DNA of 64,000 bases from contig UCEU01000030.1 of NCBI GenBank assembly GCA_900471485.1, positions 62,001 to 126,000 of the forward strand, written 5' to 3'. Origin of the DNA: Hyphomicrobiales bacterium. GTDB taxonomy: Bacteria > Pseudomonadota > Alphaproteobacteria > Rhizobiales > Rhizobiaceae. The notes beneath the pieces are model-generated. The model saw only the letters and a list, made by a program, of their open reading frames with translations, searched no databases and was not told the origin of the DNA. A program made the position numbers and the translations under genes. This document shows, piece after piece, positions 26,242 through 35,417 of this stretch (the stretch's first letter is position 1; every line of letters starts with the position of its first letter).

Positions 26242-27255
26242 ATGAAGGCCGTAGGTTATAGACAAGCAGGCGGGCTGGATCGCACCGACTCCCTGGTCGA
26301 TATCGAATTGGATAAGCCCGTGCCGACGGGACGAGACCTCCTCGTCAAGGTCGAAGCGGTTTCGGCAAACCCCGTCGACTGCAAGATCAGGAAAAGCATG
26401 TCGCCACCGGAAGGCTCCTGGAAGGTGCTTGGCTGGGACGCCGCCGGGACGATCGAGGCAGTCGGTGACGGCGTGAAGGATTTCAAAGTCGGGGACGCCG
26501 TGTTCTATGCCGGATCACTCGTCAGGCAGGGCGCGAACGTCGAGTACCACTTGGTCGACGAGCGCATCGTCGGGAGAAAGCCGATAACGGTGTCGTACGT
26601 CGAGGCGGCCGCGTTGCCGCTTACGGCAATCACCGCGTGGGAAATGATGTTTGATCGTCTCGACGTCGGGAAAGCCGTGCCAGGGGCTGCCAAGGCCATT
26701 CTCGTCATCGGTGGAGCGGGCGGTGTCGGCTCCATTACCATCCAGCTGGCGCGCGCTCTTACTGACTTGACCGTGATCGCGACCGCATCGCGGCCCGAAA
26801 CCGTCGAATGGGTCAAGCAGCTGGGCGCTCACCACGCAATCGACCACCGGAAGCCATTGGCCGAACAGGTGAAGGCTCTGGGGATCGGAGCGCCGGCGTT
26901 CGTGTTTTCCACGAACGAGACCAAGTCGCAGCTTTCCGAAATCATCGAACTGATTGCCCCGCAGGGCAGGCTCGGCCTTATCGACGACCCGGATAGCCTG
27001 GATATCATGGGCTTCAAGCGGAAGTCGCTGTCGGTGCACCAGGAATTCATGTTCACGCGCTCGATGTATGGCACGGCCGACATGGGGGAACAGGGAAAGC
27101 TTCTTACCAAGGTTGCTGACCTGATCGACAGCGGGGCGATCAAGACAACTGTAACCGAAGTCCTGCGGCCTATCAACGCCGAGAACCTCAAGAAGGCCCA
27201 CGCGACGCTGGAAAGCGGCAAGGCCAAGGGCAAGATCGTGCTCGAGGGCTTTTAA
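26242..27255 (+). CDS. Zinc-independent MDR oxidoreductase (quinone reductase-like)
   Basis: 337 residues of the medium-chain dehydrogenase/reductase family. VKVEAVSANPVDCKIRK near 32-48, LGWDAAGTIEAVGDGV near 63-78 and the nucleotide motif VIGGAGGVGSITIQLA near 154-169 fit the zinc-binding-dehydrogenase-like ZADH1/quinone oxidoreductase branch. The structural-zinc cysteines are absent, as usual for quinone reductases. The start ATG 26242 has GAGAGGG upstream. It likely reduces quinones or alkenals with NADPH. It is divergent from the NmrA-like gene and ends at a shared terminator with the next hydrolase. Confidence 0.88.
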   Translation: MKAVGYRQAGGLDRTDSLVDIELDKPVPTGRDLLVKVEAVSANPVDCKIRKSMSPPEGSWKVLGWDAAGTIEAVGDGVKDFKVGDAVFYAGSLVRQGANVEYHLVDERIVGRKPITVSYVEAAALPLTAITAWEMMFDRLDVGKAVPGAAKAILVIGGAGGVGSITIQLARALTDLTVIATASRPETVEWVKQLGAHHAIDHRKPLAEQVKALGIGAPAFVFSTNETKSQLSEIIELIAPQGRLGLIDDPDSLDIMGFKRKSLSVHQEFMFTRSMYGTADMGEQGKLLTKVADLIDSGAIKTTVTEVLRPINAENLKKAHATLESGKAKGKIVLEGF

Positions 27256-27281
27256 GGTCGTAAGGTATTCTAGATAAGAAA

Positions 27282-27309
27282 CCGCCGGAGCCTATACTGG
27301 CCCCGGCGG
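27282..27309. terminator. Terminator between convergent genes
   Basis: CCGCCGG against CCGGCGG, then CTTCTTTC; it sits between the oxidoreductase and the leftward hydrolase. Confidence 0.65.
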
Positions 27310-27318
27310 CTTCTTTCG

Positions 27319-28173
27319 TCAGCGGACGTTCTTGACGAAGGACGTGATGGTTTCCGCGCAGAATTCCGGTTCCTGGTGGTGAGGTCCATGTCCGGCCTGC
27401 GGAACCGTCAGGAGGTGTAGGGATTTCCACTTCTTTGTGAGCGGGAGCCAGTTTTCGATCGGGCACGCAATGTCGTGATCGCCGCTGACGACGAGTACCG
27501 GGTTGGGACCCGCAGCCAAAGCTGCCATCTCCGAACCTTCAGGATCAGGATAGATCGTGGAGCGGTCCTTTGCCTCGCTGAGTAGCTTCATGAAGACCGC
27601 CTCTGGGATCTGGGGGGAGCGGTCGGCATCCCGGCTTTCGATGCGCTCGAACGAGCGCTTTGCCGCTTCCCGGCTTCCTTCGGAGGCTGGTTCGAAGAAG
27701 AGGATGGTTTGGTCTTCGAGACCGTTGTTCGGATGCATCGCCGTTTCCATGAACAGCCGCTCGCCGCTCACTTCCGGTTTGCCCGGAGGGGCCGTGCCGA
27801 TCAGCACAGTATGGGAAACAAGTTCCGGATGGGTTGCCGTGAATTTCTGGGCGACGACGCCGCCGAGCGACCACCCGCCGATCACGACCTTCTCGAAGCC
27901 GAGGAAGTCGATGAGGTCCCTGGCGTCCTTGACCAGAGATGCCCGGTCGTAGCTTGGGTTCCCGGTTGAGGCTCCCAGCCCTGTGTAGTCGTAAATGACG
28001 ACCTCGAAATTCTTTGCCAGTTCGTCCAGGAACAGCGGATCCCAGGAATCCATGGTTCCACGGAAGCGGATGTTCAGCACGAGCGGCGTGCCCTTTCCGA
28101 GCCGCCTGTAGGCGATCTTCCGGTCTCCGAGTTCGGCGAATTTCGTTGGTGTCTTCGAAGCTGCTTCGGTCAT
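27319..28173 (-). CDS. Alpha/beta hydrolase
   Basis: 284 residues from ATG 28173, chosen for AAGGAGAG eight bases upstream (the frame is open to 28200). PLVLNIRFRGTMDSWDP, VVIYDYTGLGASTG, the elbow GGWSLGG with the nucleophile serine, an acid in VVSGDHDIACPI and histidine in QAGHGPHHQ make a complete catalytic triad. There is no signal peptide. It belongs to the broad esterase/lactonase branch; the substrate is unknown. A TACAAT element lies 50 bases upstream. It is the fourth alpha/beta hydrolase in 16 kb. Confidence 0.88.
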   Translation of the reverse strand: MTEAASKTPTKFAELGDRKIAYRRLGKGTPLVLNIRFRGTMDSWDPLFLDELAKNFEVVIYDYTGLGASTGNPSYDRASLVKDARDLIDFLGFEKVVIGGWSLGGVVAQKFTATHPELVSHTVLIGTAPPGKPEVSGERLFMETAMHPNNGLEDQTILFFEPASEGSREAAKRSFERIESRDADRSPQIPEAVFMKLLSEAKDRSTIYPDPEGSEMAALAAGPNPVLVVSGDHDIACPIENWLPLTKKWKSLHLLTVPQAGHGPHHQEPEFCAETITSFVKNVR

Positions 28174-28222
28174 GTCGGCTCTCCTTTGCTGGTTAGACAA
28201 AACACCGACTGGTGGCTCGATT

Positions 28223-28232
28223 ATTGTAGGAT
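28223..28232 (-). promoter_or_regulatory. TACAAT element, copy 8
   Basis: Read leftwards ATCCTACAAT followed by AATCGAG, 50 bases before the hydrolase ATG at 28173. A full match. Confidence 0.55.
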
Positions 28233-28460
28233 GCTGTCGCTTGTTTGCTGCCGATGGTAGCAGGCCCAGACGGCCGCGGCGGGAAGGAGCCGCCGCCCCC
28301 CTTCACAGAAGTCGAAGTTACGGCTCCTGCACTCCCACCGATCGATCGGTGTACGATCCGTGCCGAACGGGCGGCTCTCTTCATAGTTGACTGGCGGGAT
28401 AGGGGATCACGAAGACGAACGCCTTACAGGATAGCTGCCGTCCGCACCCCAAAGACTGCT

Positions 28461-30188
28461 TCACCAACGAATGTTCGATTTCGCAAGATCAAGCACAGAG
28501 TCCCCTCGCCCGCTTAGGACGGCTTTCGCCATCCACAGGCTGAAGCCTCCGATCTGCTCGAGTGTCACCTTGGGAGGCATTGCGAGTTCGTCGCTGTTGG
28601 TCAAGACGTCGACGACCGCCGGCCCCGGGTGTGCAAATGCCTTCCTGAGCGCATGCTCGAGATCCGCTGCCTGCTCTACCCTGATACCCATAATGCCAGC
28701 CGCATTGGCCATCGCGGCAAAGTTAGGGTTCTTGAGCTCCACGTTAGACGGCAGGAAGCCGGCGGCCTTCATCTCCATGTCGACGAAACCAAGCAAGCCG
28801 TTGTTGATGATGACGATCTTCACGGGGAGATCTAGTTGGCGCAGTGTGAGGAGATCGCCCATCAGCATTGCGAAACCGCCATCCCCGGACAGGCTTATGG
28901 TCTGACGGCCAGGAAAGGCCGCCTGCGCTCCGATGGCTTGCACCATCGCGTTCGCCATCGAACCGTGGACGAATGAACCGAGCAGGCGTCGCTTGCCGTT
29001 CATCTTGAGGTAACGCGCGGCCCAGACGGTCGGAGTGCCGACGTCGCACGTGAAGACCGCGTCGTCCTCCGCGATCTCGCTTACGAGCCTGGCGACGTAT
29101 TGCGGATGGATCGGCTGCCCCTGCTTCCCCGCAACAGCCAGATCGTCGAGCCCTTCGCGGACCTCGGCATAATTGTCCAGCGCGTTCTGGAGGTGTTCGT
29201 CGTCCTCCTTGAGCCGGAGCTTGGGGATCAACGCTTCAATGGTCGCACCGACGTCCCCGGTCAAGCCGAGATCGAGCGTCGTCCTTCGCCCGAGCCTCGA
29301 GCCGTCAATGTCGATCTGGATTATCTTGGCATCGCTTGGATAGAACTGCCGATAAGGAAAGTCCGTGCCCAGCATGAGAAGCGTGTCGCACTGTTCCATG
29401 GCGTGGTAGCCAGAAGCAAAGCCGATCAGTCCGGTCATGCCAACATCATATGGGTTTTCCCATTCGACATGCTCCTTTCCCCGAAGCGCGTGGACGACGG
29501 GCGCTTTCAGGACTTCCGCCAGCCTGACCACCTGGTGGTGAGCACCGGAGCAGCCCGCTCCCGCGAGGATGGTCACCCGATCCGCTGCATCGAGCAGGGA
29601 CACCGCCTGGTCAATGTCGTCTGCCCTCGGCAGCACGACCGGATCGGACGGCACGACCCATCGTCCCGATGCGACGGCGTCCACCTTTTCCGTCGCGACG
29701 TCACCGGGGATAACGATCACTGAGACGCCACGCTTCGAAACGGCCTGCCTTATCGCGATATCGAGCACACGCGGCATCACCTTCGGCGTCGAGACGAGTT
29801 CCGTGTAGTGGCTGCATTCCGCGAAAATCTTGTCGGGGTGCGTTTCCTGGAAATATCCGCTGCCGATCTCGACACTCGGAATCTGGGCGGCGATGGCTAG
29901 CACCCTCGCCCCGCTTCGATGGCAATCGTAGAGGCCGTTGATGAGATGGAGATTACCGGGCCCGCAACTGCCCGCGCAAACGGCCAGTCCTCCGGTGAGC
30001 TGCGCTTCAGCACCAGCCGCGAAGGCGGCCGCCTCCTCGTGCCGCATGTGGACCCACTCGATAGTACCCTTGCGACGAAGGGCGTCGCTCAGACCGTTCA
30101 AGGAATCTCCGGTGACGCCATAGACGCGTTTCACGCCCGCGGCCTCTAGTGTGTCCACGATCAGTTCGGCTATTGACTGCTTTGCCAT
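28461..30188 (-). CDS. poxB: Thiamine-diphosphate pyruvate oxidase/dehydrogenase
   Basis: 575 residues from ATG 30188 (GAGGG upstream); the frame upstream to 30359 has no family likeness. ThDP enzyme features are complete: the activating glutamate in MRHEEAAAFAAGAEA, CAGSCGPGNLHLINGLYD, and the ThDP/Mg motif GDGGFAMLMGDLLTLRQL ending in VIINN. Length and sequence fit PoxB-type pyruvate:quinone oxidoreductases, which convert pyruvate to acetate and CO2 at the membrane, often under stress or in stationary phase. It stands alone on its strand. Acetolactate synthase is less likely because the text follows the PoxB pattern (YFQETHPDKIFAECSHY). Confidence 0.88.
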   Translation of the reverse strand: MAKQSIAELIVDTLEAAGVKRVYGVTGDSLNGLSDALRRKGTIEWVHMRHEEAAAFAAGAEAQLTGGLAVCAGSCGPGNLHLINGLYDCHRSGARVLAIAAQIPSVEIGSGYFQETHPDKIFAECSHYTELVSTPKVMPRVLDIAIRQAVSKRGVSVIVIPGDVATEKVDAVASGRWVVPSDPVVLPRADDIDQAVSLLDAADRVTILAGAGCSGAHHQVVRLAEVLKAPVVHALRGKEHVEWENPYDVGMTGLIGFASGYHAMEQCDTLLMLGTDFPYRQFYPSDAKIIQIDIDGSRLGRRTTLDLGLTGDVGATIEALIPKLRLKEDDEHLQNALDNYAEVREGLDDLAVAGKQGQPIHPQYVARLVSEIAEDDAVFTCDVGTPTVWAARYLKMNGKRRLLGSFVHGSMANAMVQAIGAQAAFPGRQTISLSGDGGFAMLMGDLLTLRQLDLPVKIVIINNGLLGFVDMEMKAAGFLPSNVELKNPNFAAMANAAGIMGIRVEQAADLEHALRKAFAHPGPAVVDVLTNSDELAMPPKVTLEQIGGFSLWMAKAVLSGRGDSVLDLAKSNIRW

Positions 30189-30451
30189 GAGAGCCCTCGT
30201 TCCTGGTATGAGGTGGCCTTTGAAGTGGACGGCGCGGGACTGGCCGACGGGCTGCCCCGGGGAATGGGCCATCGCGGCCACCGAAACCGGTCTGCTCGGT
30301 GACGCGAAAATCGCGTTCCGTTTCGCATCATCGGATCGGCAGGCCGCTAGGCCGGACACTAGCTCGACTTAGAAAACCTTCTCGGACCTTCAAGGCCCGA
30401 GTGTTCTCCCGCATGTCAGCTATGCCCTCGGACTTGCTCGGGCGGGATTGC

Positions 30452-30637
30452 CTAGTCCATTCGTCCTGACGCCATGGGGTCGCTCGCGGGGAAGGATTCC
30501 ATCAACGCCTCGTCAAGCAGCTCGTCCTGTTTTGACATTGGCGTCGGTGGATGTTCGATTACGATGTCGTCGATCTCGGGCATGGTTTCCATCCCGTCTC
30601 TGACCGTTTCGGTCAGCTGTTCGAGTCTGCTGTGCAT
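30452..30637 (-). CDS. Small conserved hypothetical protein
   Basis: 61 residues from ATG 30637, which has GGAG nine bases upstream; an alternative ATG is at 30643. It is acidic, ending DEALMESFPASDPMASGRMD. The pattern LDEA..ESFPASDP is common at the end of small uncharacterised proteins in rhizobia. Not in an obvious operon; 263 bases downstream of the start of poxB. Function unknown. Confidence 0.65.
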   Translation of the reverse strand: MHSRLEQLTETVRDGMETMPEIDDIVIEHPPTPMSKQDELLDEALMESFPASDPMASGRMD

Positions 30638-30643
30638 GGTCAT

Positions 30644-30974
30644 TTACTCCATTGGTCCTGCGCGAATAGAGCCTGCACAGAGCGACAGTTATTGGACGAT
30701 CCCCTCCTGCTTTCGACTAACGCGACCCACCGTCGCCTGTGAGCGCAATGGCAGCGACGGGGGCCATGAACGCCGGGGAGACAGGATTTCCAAGCGTTTC
30801 CGTTCTCCCCCAGAGGTTGATCGAATAGCTGCTTGCTCGTCGACAGCCAATGAAGCCAGCATTTTACAAGAATTGCGGATCGGCTGTGGGCACTTTCCCC
30901 CCAAGTCAACGGCAGTAACCGTACGGCGAGCGAGATCTCGCTTCCCGCGGTATTGCATCATCTGGAGACTCGAA
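30644..30974. other. Upstream region of the CoA operon
   Basis: 331 bases with no convincing gene. The frame of the acyl-CoA dehydrogenase is open through it but codes nothing recognisable. No TACAAT element is present. Confidence 0.35.
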
Positions 30975-32180
30975 ATGCCTTCGACCGCCGCCGCCATAAA
31001 AGACACCGCGCACAAGCCTCTCCCGGTACCTAATAGCGATTTCTACGACATCGTCGGAACCCTGAACCCCGACGAGCAGGCGATCCTGACCAAGGTCCGG
31101 GCATTCATGCAAACTCGTGTCGCGCCGATTATCAACAAGTACTGGGTAGAGGACGCCTTTCCCTTCGAACTGATCGAGCCTCTCAAAGGCCTGGACATCG
31201 GCAGCATCGCTACAGCGGGTCACAGTTCGAAGCTCATCGGCATGGTGACTATGGAGATGGGGCGCGTCGATCCCTCGTTCGCCACCTTCTTCGGGGTTCA
31301 TACCGCGCTTGCCATGGGTTCGATCGCCGTGCTCGGCTCGGAAGAGCAGAAACAAAAATGGCTCCCGCCGATGGCCCGACTGGAAACGATCGGCTGCTTT
31401 GGACTGACGGAGCCGCTCGTCGGGTCGGGAACCGGCGGCGGCCTTACTACCACCGCGAGGCGAGAGGGCGACACCTGGGTCCTCAACGGCGAGAAGAAAT
31501 GGATCGGCAACGCCCCATGGTGCGACGTCTCGGTAATCTGGGCGCGCGACGTGGCCGACAACCAGGTGAAAGGCTTCATTGTCGAAAACAAGAAAACCCC
31601 CGGTTTCAGCGTCGAGAAGATCGAAAACAAAATGGCTCTCAAGGTGGTCCAGAACGGACTGATCACCATGAAAGACTGCCGCGTGCACGAAGAAAACCGT
31701 CTTGCGAACGCGAATTCGTTCCGCGACACCGCCCACGTACTGCGCCTGACCAGGTCCGGCGTGGGCTGGATGTCGACGGGCGTCCAGATGGGAGCTTACG
31801 ACGCCGCCCTCGTATACGCCCAGCAGCGCATGCAGTTCGGCAAGCCGATCGCCGCCTTCCAGATGGTGCAGGAACTCATCGCGAAGATACTGGCCAACGT
31901 CACTGCCTGCCAGTCGCTGATGCTGCGTCTGGCGGAAATCGAGGACGACGGCAAGCTCCTCGACCAGCACGCCTCCCTGGCAAAGGCGTTCACGACGGCC
32001 AGGATGCGAGAGTCGGTAGCGTGGGCCCGGGAACTGTGCGGCGCGAACGGCATCATCGTTGACAACAATGTCGGCCGGCTCTTCGCCGACGCGGAGGCAC
32101 TCTACTCATACGAGGGCACCTTCCAGATGCAGAACCTGATTGTCGGTAAGGCGGCCACTGGCATCAGCGCCTTTGTCTGA
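30975..32180 (+). CDS. Acyl-CoA dehydrogenase, glutaryl-CoA/crotonobetainyl-CoA type
   Basis: 401 residues from ATG 30975 (GGAG eight bases before); the much longer open frame upstream is not coding. TRVAPIINKYWVEDAFPFEL, GCFGLTEPLVGSG, LNGEKKWIGNA and the catalytic-base region YSYEGTFQMQNLIVGKAATG place it in the acyl-CoA dehydrogenase family, closest in pattern to glutaryl-CoA dehydrogenase; the glutamate of YEGT is present. It oxidises or, in the CaiA type, reduces a C2-C3 bond of a CoA ester with FAD. First gene of a six-gene rightward operon. The substrate cannot be fixed from sequence; the operon content suggests a crotonobetaine/carnitine-like or other short beta-hydroxy acid. Confidence 0.9.
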   Translation: MPSTAAAIKDTAHKPLPVPNSDFYDIVGTLNPDEQAILTKVRAFMQTRVAPIINKYWVEDAFPFELIEPLKGLDIGSIATAGHSSKLIGMVTMEMGRVDPSFATFFGVHTALAMGSIAVLGSEEQKQKWLPPMARLETIGCFGLTEPLVGSGTGGGLTTTARREGDTWVLNGEKKWIGNAPWCDVSVIWARDVADNQVKGFIVENKKTPGFSVEKIENKMALKVVQNGLITMKDCRVHEENRLANANSFRDTAHVLRLTRSGVGWMSTGVQMGAYDAALVYAQQRMQFGKPIAAFQMVQELIAKILANVTACQSLMLRLAEIEDDGKLLDQHASLAKAFTTARMRESVAWARELCGANGIIVDNNVGRLFADAEALYSYEGTFQMQNLIVGKAATGISAFV

Positions 32181-32240
32181 GGCGCTGATGCCCGAATAAA
32201 CACTGACCAAGTCGATACACGTTGAACCAAGGAAACGGCC

Positions 32241-33095
32241 ATGGATTCCCCTTCCGCCGCGCACCCGCTCGCCGACGTCACAGCTCCGAAAACCCCGGAG
32301 AGCGGTGGAGGGCCCGACCAGCGAAATGTCCTCTATGAGAGAAAGGGCGTCATCGCCTACGTGACGGTGAACCGTCCCAAGGTCCTCAATGCCCTCGACG
32401 GAAAAACCTGGTCCGACCTTCTTTCCGCATTCCAGGACGCGCGCGACGACGAAAACGTCCGCGGTGTGATCCTGACCGGAACGGGTGACCGGGCTTTCAT
32501 CGCGGGAGCCGACATCTCCGAGCTCGCCCAGCTGAGCGCGGTTGAAGCTGAGGCGTCGAGCCGCCGGAGCCAAGCGGTCCTTGATTTTATCGAGGACCTC
32601 GGCAAACCCGTCGTCGCAGCGATCAATGGCTTCGCGCTTGGCGGCGGCTGCGAGACCGCGATGGCCTGCACGATCCGTATCGCCGTCGAGCACGCGAAGT
32701 TCGGTCAGCCGGAGGTCAAGCTCGGCCTCCTTCCCGGCGGTGGTGGCACCCAACGGCTTGCGCGTCTCGTGGGCAAAGGACGCGCGCTCCAGCTCATCCT
32801 GACCGGAGGAATGATTGGCGCGGACGAGGCGTACCGGATCGGGCTGGTCAATGAAATCGTGCCGGGCCCGGAGCTCGTCGCCCGCGCGGAAGCGATACTG
32901 CTCGAGATCGCGGGAAATGGACCGATCGCGATCCGATACGCCCTCGAGGCGACCAACAAAGGAATGGAAACAAACCAAAGTCAAGGACTTGCGCTCGAGG
33001 CATCGTATTTTGGGCTTTGCGCGGGAACGGAAGACAAGAAGGAAGGAACCGCCGCCTTTCTCGAGAAACGCCCTGCCCGGTTCCGCGGGCGCTGA
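32241..33095 (+). CDS. Enoyl-CoA hydratase/isomerase family protein
   Basis: 284 residues from ATG 32241 (AAGGAAA upstream), with a 35-residue Pro/Ala-rich N-terminal extension before the crotonase fold. RAFIAGADISELAQL forms the oxyanion region; both crotonase glutamates are present, one in GGGCETAMAC and one in GQPEVKLGLLPGGGG. It should hydrate a trans-2-enoyl-CoA or, in the CaiD type, crotonobetainyl-CoA. It lies 60 bases after the dehydrogenase and 33 before the CoA-transferase, second gene of the operon. Confidence 0.9.
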   Translation: MDSPSAAHPLADVTAPKTPESGGGPDQRNVLYERKGVIAYVTVNRPKVLNALDGKTWSDLLSAFQDARDDENVRGVILTGTGDRAFIAGADISELAQLSAVEAEASSRRSQAVLDFIEDLGKPVVAAINGFALGGGCETAMACTIRIAVEHAKFGQPEVKLGLLPGGGGTQRLARLVGKGRALQLILTGGMIGADEAYRIGLVNEIVPGPELVARAEAILLEIAGNGPIAIRYALEATNKGMETNQSQGLALEASYFGLCAGTEDKKEGTAAFLEKRPARFRGR

Positions 33096-33128
33096 CGTGC
33101 CAACAGCTTTGAATGTGAGGAGAACTCG

Positions 33129-34355
33129 ATGCAAACCGATAACATTTTCACCGGAATCAAGGTCGTTGACCTGTCGAGCTACATCGCCGGGCCCAGCGCC
33201 GCGGTGATCCTTTCGGACTTTGGGGCCGACGTCATCAAGGTCGAGCCGTTGCACGGCGACCCCTGGCGACACGGCAACAAGGTGCCGTTCCAGCCGCAGT
33301 CCGACGAACCTTACCAGTGGCACCTCGCCAACCGCAACAAGCGAAGCATTGCACTCGACCTCAAGTCGCCAAGCTCCGCTCCCGTGGTCCAAAAGCTTGT
33401 CGCTTGGGCAGACGTGTTAATCGTTAACACGCCGCATGATGCCCGGAAGCGGCTCGGCCTCGAATACGACGACATCGCGCATCTGAACGACCGTCTCGTC
33501 TATGCCGACCTGACAGGATTCGGCGAGAACGGCCCGGAAGCAAAGCTGCCGGGCTTCGACATCACCTCCTATTGGGCGCGCAGCGGTTTGCTGTCGATGA
33601 CCCGCGACGCAGGACTGCCGCCGACCTGGCCCGTCAGCGGTAGCGGAGACAACGCGACTGCGGTCGGGCTCTATTCGGCCATCGTCACGGCGCTCTATCG
33701 CCGCGAGCGCACCGGCAAGGGGTCTTATGTCACGACATCGCTTCTCGCGCAGGGCGTCTGGTCCGCAAGCGTTTCGATCCAGGCGGCCCTCGCGGACGCC
33801 ACCTTCCCGCCGATGCATGACCGCACCCATCCCGCCAGCGCCGCCATGAATGTCTACCGAGCGGCCGACGGTACATGGTTCGTCCTCGTTCTCACGCCCG
33901 ACAAGTTGCCAGCGGTCGCCCGCGCCGTGGGCCGTCCGGATCTGCTGGCAGATGCCCGCTTCGCCACTCCGGAGACGTTGGCTGCCCACATGCCGGAGCT
34001 GACACTTGTCTTCGACGAAATCTTTGGAGCCAATCCGATGGACCATTGGCACTCGGTGCTGGCTGGCCTCGGTGTGACCTTCGGCGAGGTTCGCGGGCCA
34101 CAGGAGGTGATCAACGATCCCCAGCTGCGCGCGAACGACATAGTCGTTCCGCTCGCAGAGGCCGGAGACAAGTTAACATCGACGATCAGCAGCCCGATCA
34201 AGGTCCATGATGTCGCGAAGGTCGCCGCACGGCGCGCTCCCCAAGTGGGTGAGCATACCGATGAGGTACTGGCCGAACTTGGCTTCGAAAGCTCCACGAT
34301 AAAAAGACTCCGAACCGAAGGTGCCATTCTGGGGGCCGTGGAAGAGGCCGCCTAG
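33129..34355 (+). CDS. Class III CoA-transferase (CaiB/BaiF family)
   Basis: 408 residues from ATG 33129 (AGGAG upstream). VVDLSSYIAGPSAAVILSDFGADVIKVEPLHGDPWR-like opening, LANRNKRSIALDLKS, and the catalytic aspartate D144 in GFDITSYWARSG match family III CoA-transferases such as formyl-CoA transferase and CaiB. The enzyme moves CoA between carboxylic acids through an aspartyl-CoA anhydride. In the operon it could activate or recycle the pathway acid. Length is usual for the family. Confidence 0.9.
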   Translation: MQTDNIFTGIKVVDLSSYIAGPSAAVILSDFGADVIKVEPLHGDPWRHGNKVPFQPQSDEPYQWHLANRNKRSIALDLKSPSSAPVVQKLVAWADVLIVNTPHDARKRLGLEYDDIAHLNDRLVYADLTGFGENGPEAKLPGFDITSYWARSGLLSMTRDAGLPPTWPVSGSGDNATAVGLYSAIVTALYRRERTGKGSYVTTSLLAQGVWSASVSIQAALADATFPPMHDRTHPASAAMNVYRAADGTWFVLVLTPDKLPAVARAVGRPDLLADARFATPETLAAHMPELTLVFDEIFGANPMDHWHSVLAGLGVTFGEVRGPQEVINDPQLRANDIVVPLAEAGDKLTSTISSPIKVHDVAKVAARRAPQVGEHTDEVLAELGFESSTIKRLRTEGAILGAVEEAA

Positions 34356-34472
34356 CCGCGCAGGCGGCGCATTCGAACACCGAGTACCGGCCAGCCGAAC
34401 GCTCCCCGGCTCGGGAGCATCGTGAAACAGAAGTTAACTACCCCAGAAACGCTGGCAATCAGAGGATGAGAC

Positions 34473-35396
34473 ATGGACAACGGTCTGGCTAATTCAACGG
34501 AACTGAAAACAGGGTCTGAGGCCGAAACCGGGAAGCTTTACCTTCTCGAACTCAGCGGCGGACGGATCCATTCGATGTACGCGGACGGCAGCAACCGCAA
34601 GACCATCGTGACCGACTGCCACCTGCCGGACGGCATTGTGGTCGATATCGAAGCGGGACACATTTACTGGACGAACATGGGAGAACCCAAGGCCAACGAC
34701 GGCTCCATCGAGCGCGCGGATCTCGACGGCGGCAACCGGACGGTCATTGTTCCACCCGGAGGCACCTTCACACCCAAGCAGATCCATCTCGAGAAGCGGA
34801 GCGGCAAATTGTATTGGTGCGACCGCGAGGGCATGCGGGTTATGCGCGCGAACCTCGACGGCACCAAGGTCGAGACGCTCGTCCAGACGGGCCAGGGCGA
34901 CGACGACCGCAGTGACGCCACCAGATGGTGCGTCGGTATCACGGTCGATCCGGACGCGGGCCACGTATACTGGACTCAGAAGGGGCCGGACAACGCCGGT
35001 CTCGGCTACATCTTCCGTGCAGGGATCGAAATGCCGGAGGGCGACGCACCGGCCGAACGGAGCGACATCGAAGTGGTCTTCGACGGATTGCCGGAGCCTA
35101 TCGACCTCGAAATCGATCTCCGGAACCGCGTGCTTTACTGGACCGATCGCGGCAACCCGCCCGACGGCAACACCGTAAACCGTGCGCCTCTCGACCCTCT
35201 GGCCGAAGAAGCCCAAGTGCCCGAGATTGTCGTCAGCGATCTGATGGAAGGCATCGGCATCGCGCTCGACGTCCGCCACGACCGGATGTTCTTCACCGAT
35301 CTCGGCGGGTCCGTCTACTCGGCAAGGCTCGACGGCTCCGAAAAGAAAACGCTCCTCTACGCCCAAGGCAACCTCGCCGGCGTCGCCTTCATCTGA
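34473..35396 (+). CDS. YWTD beta-propeller protein (LDL-receptor class B-like)
   Basis: 307 residues from ATG 34473 (AGAGGATGAG upstream), no signal peptide. Repeats of the YWTD type are visible about every 45-50 residues: GHIYWTNMG, GKLYWCDREG, GHVYWTQKG, RVLYWTDRGN and RMFFTDLGG, each followed by a DLDG or N-R-type strand. This forms a six-bladed propeller, as in SMP-30/LRE-like enzymes or LDL-receptor B repeats. In the middle of a CoA-ester operon, 22 bases before the dehydrogenase, a lactonase-type or substrate-binding role is possible. No catalytic metal site could be assigned. Confidence 0.85.
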   Translation: MDNGLANSTELKTGSEAETGKLYLLELSGGRIHSMYADGSNRKTIVTDCHLPDGIVVDIEAGHIYWTNMGEPKANDGSIERADLDGGNRTVIVPPGGTFTPKQIHLEKRSGKLYWCDREGMRVMRANLDGTKVETLVQTGQGDDDRSDATRWCVGITVDPDAGHVYWTQKGPDNAGLGYIFRAGIEMPEGDAPAERSDIEVVFDGLPEPIDLEIDLRNRVLYWTDRGNPPDGNTVNRAPLDPLAEEAQVPEIVVSDLMEGIGIALDVRHDRMFFTDLGGSVYSARLDGSEKKTLLYAQGNLAGVAFI

Positions 35397-35417
35397 CTAA
35401 CTCAAAGGAAATCGACC

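Noticed and set aside
32106..33392. A 428-codon open frame on the minus strand
   Set aside because: Antisense to the enoyl-CoA hydratase and CoA-transferase genes; low-complexity composition and no domain.
34806..34812. A further ATTGTAT inside the propeller gene
   Set aside because: Inside coding sequence, not before a gene; taken as chance.
34494..35366. A 290-codon minus-strand frame
   Set aside because: Antisense shadow of the YWTD propeller, repeating because the propeller repeats.
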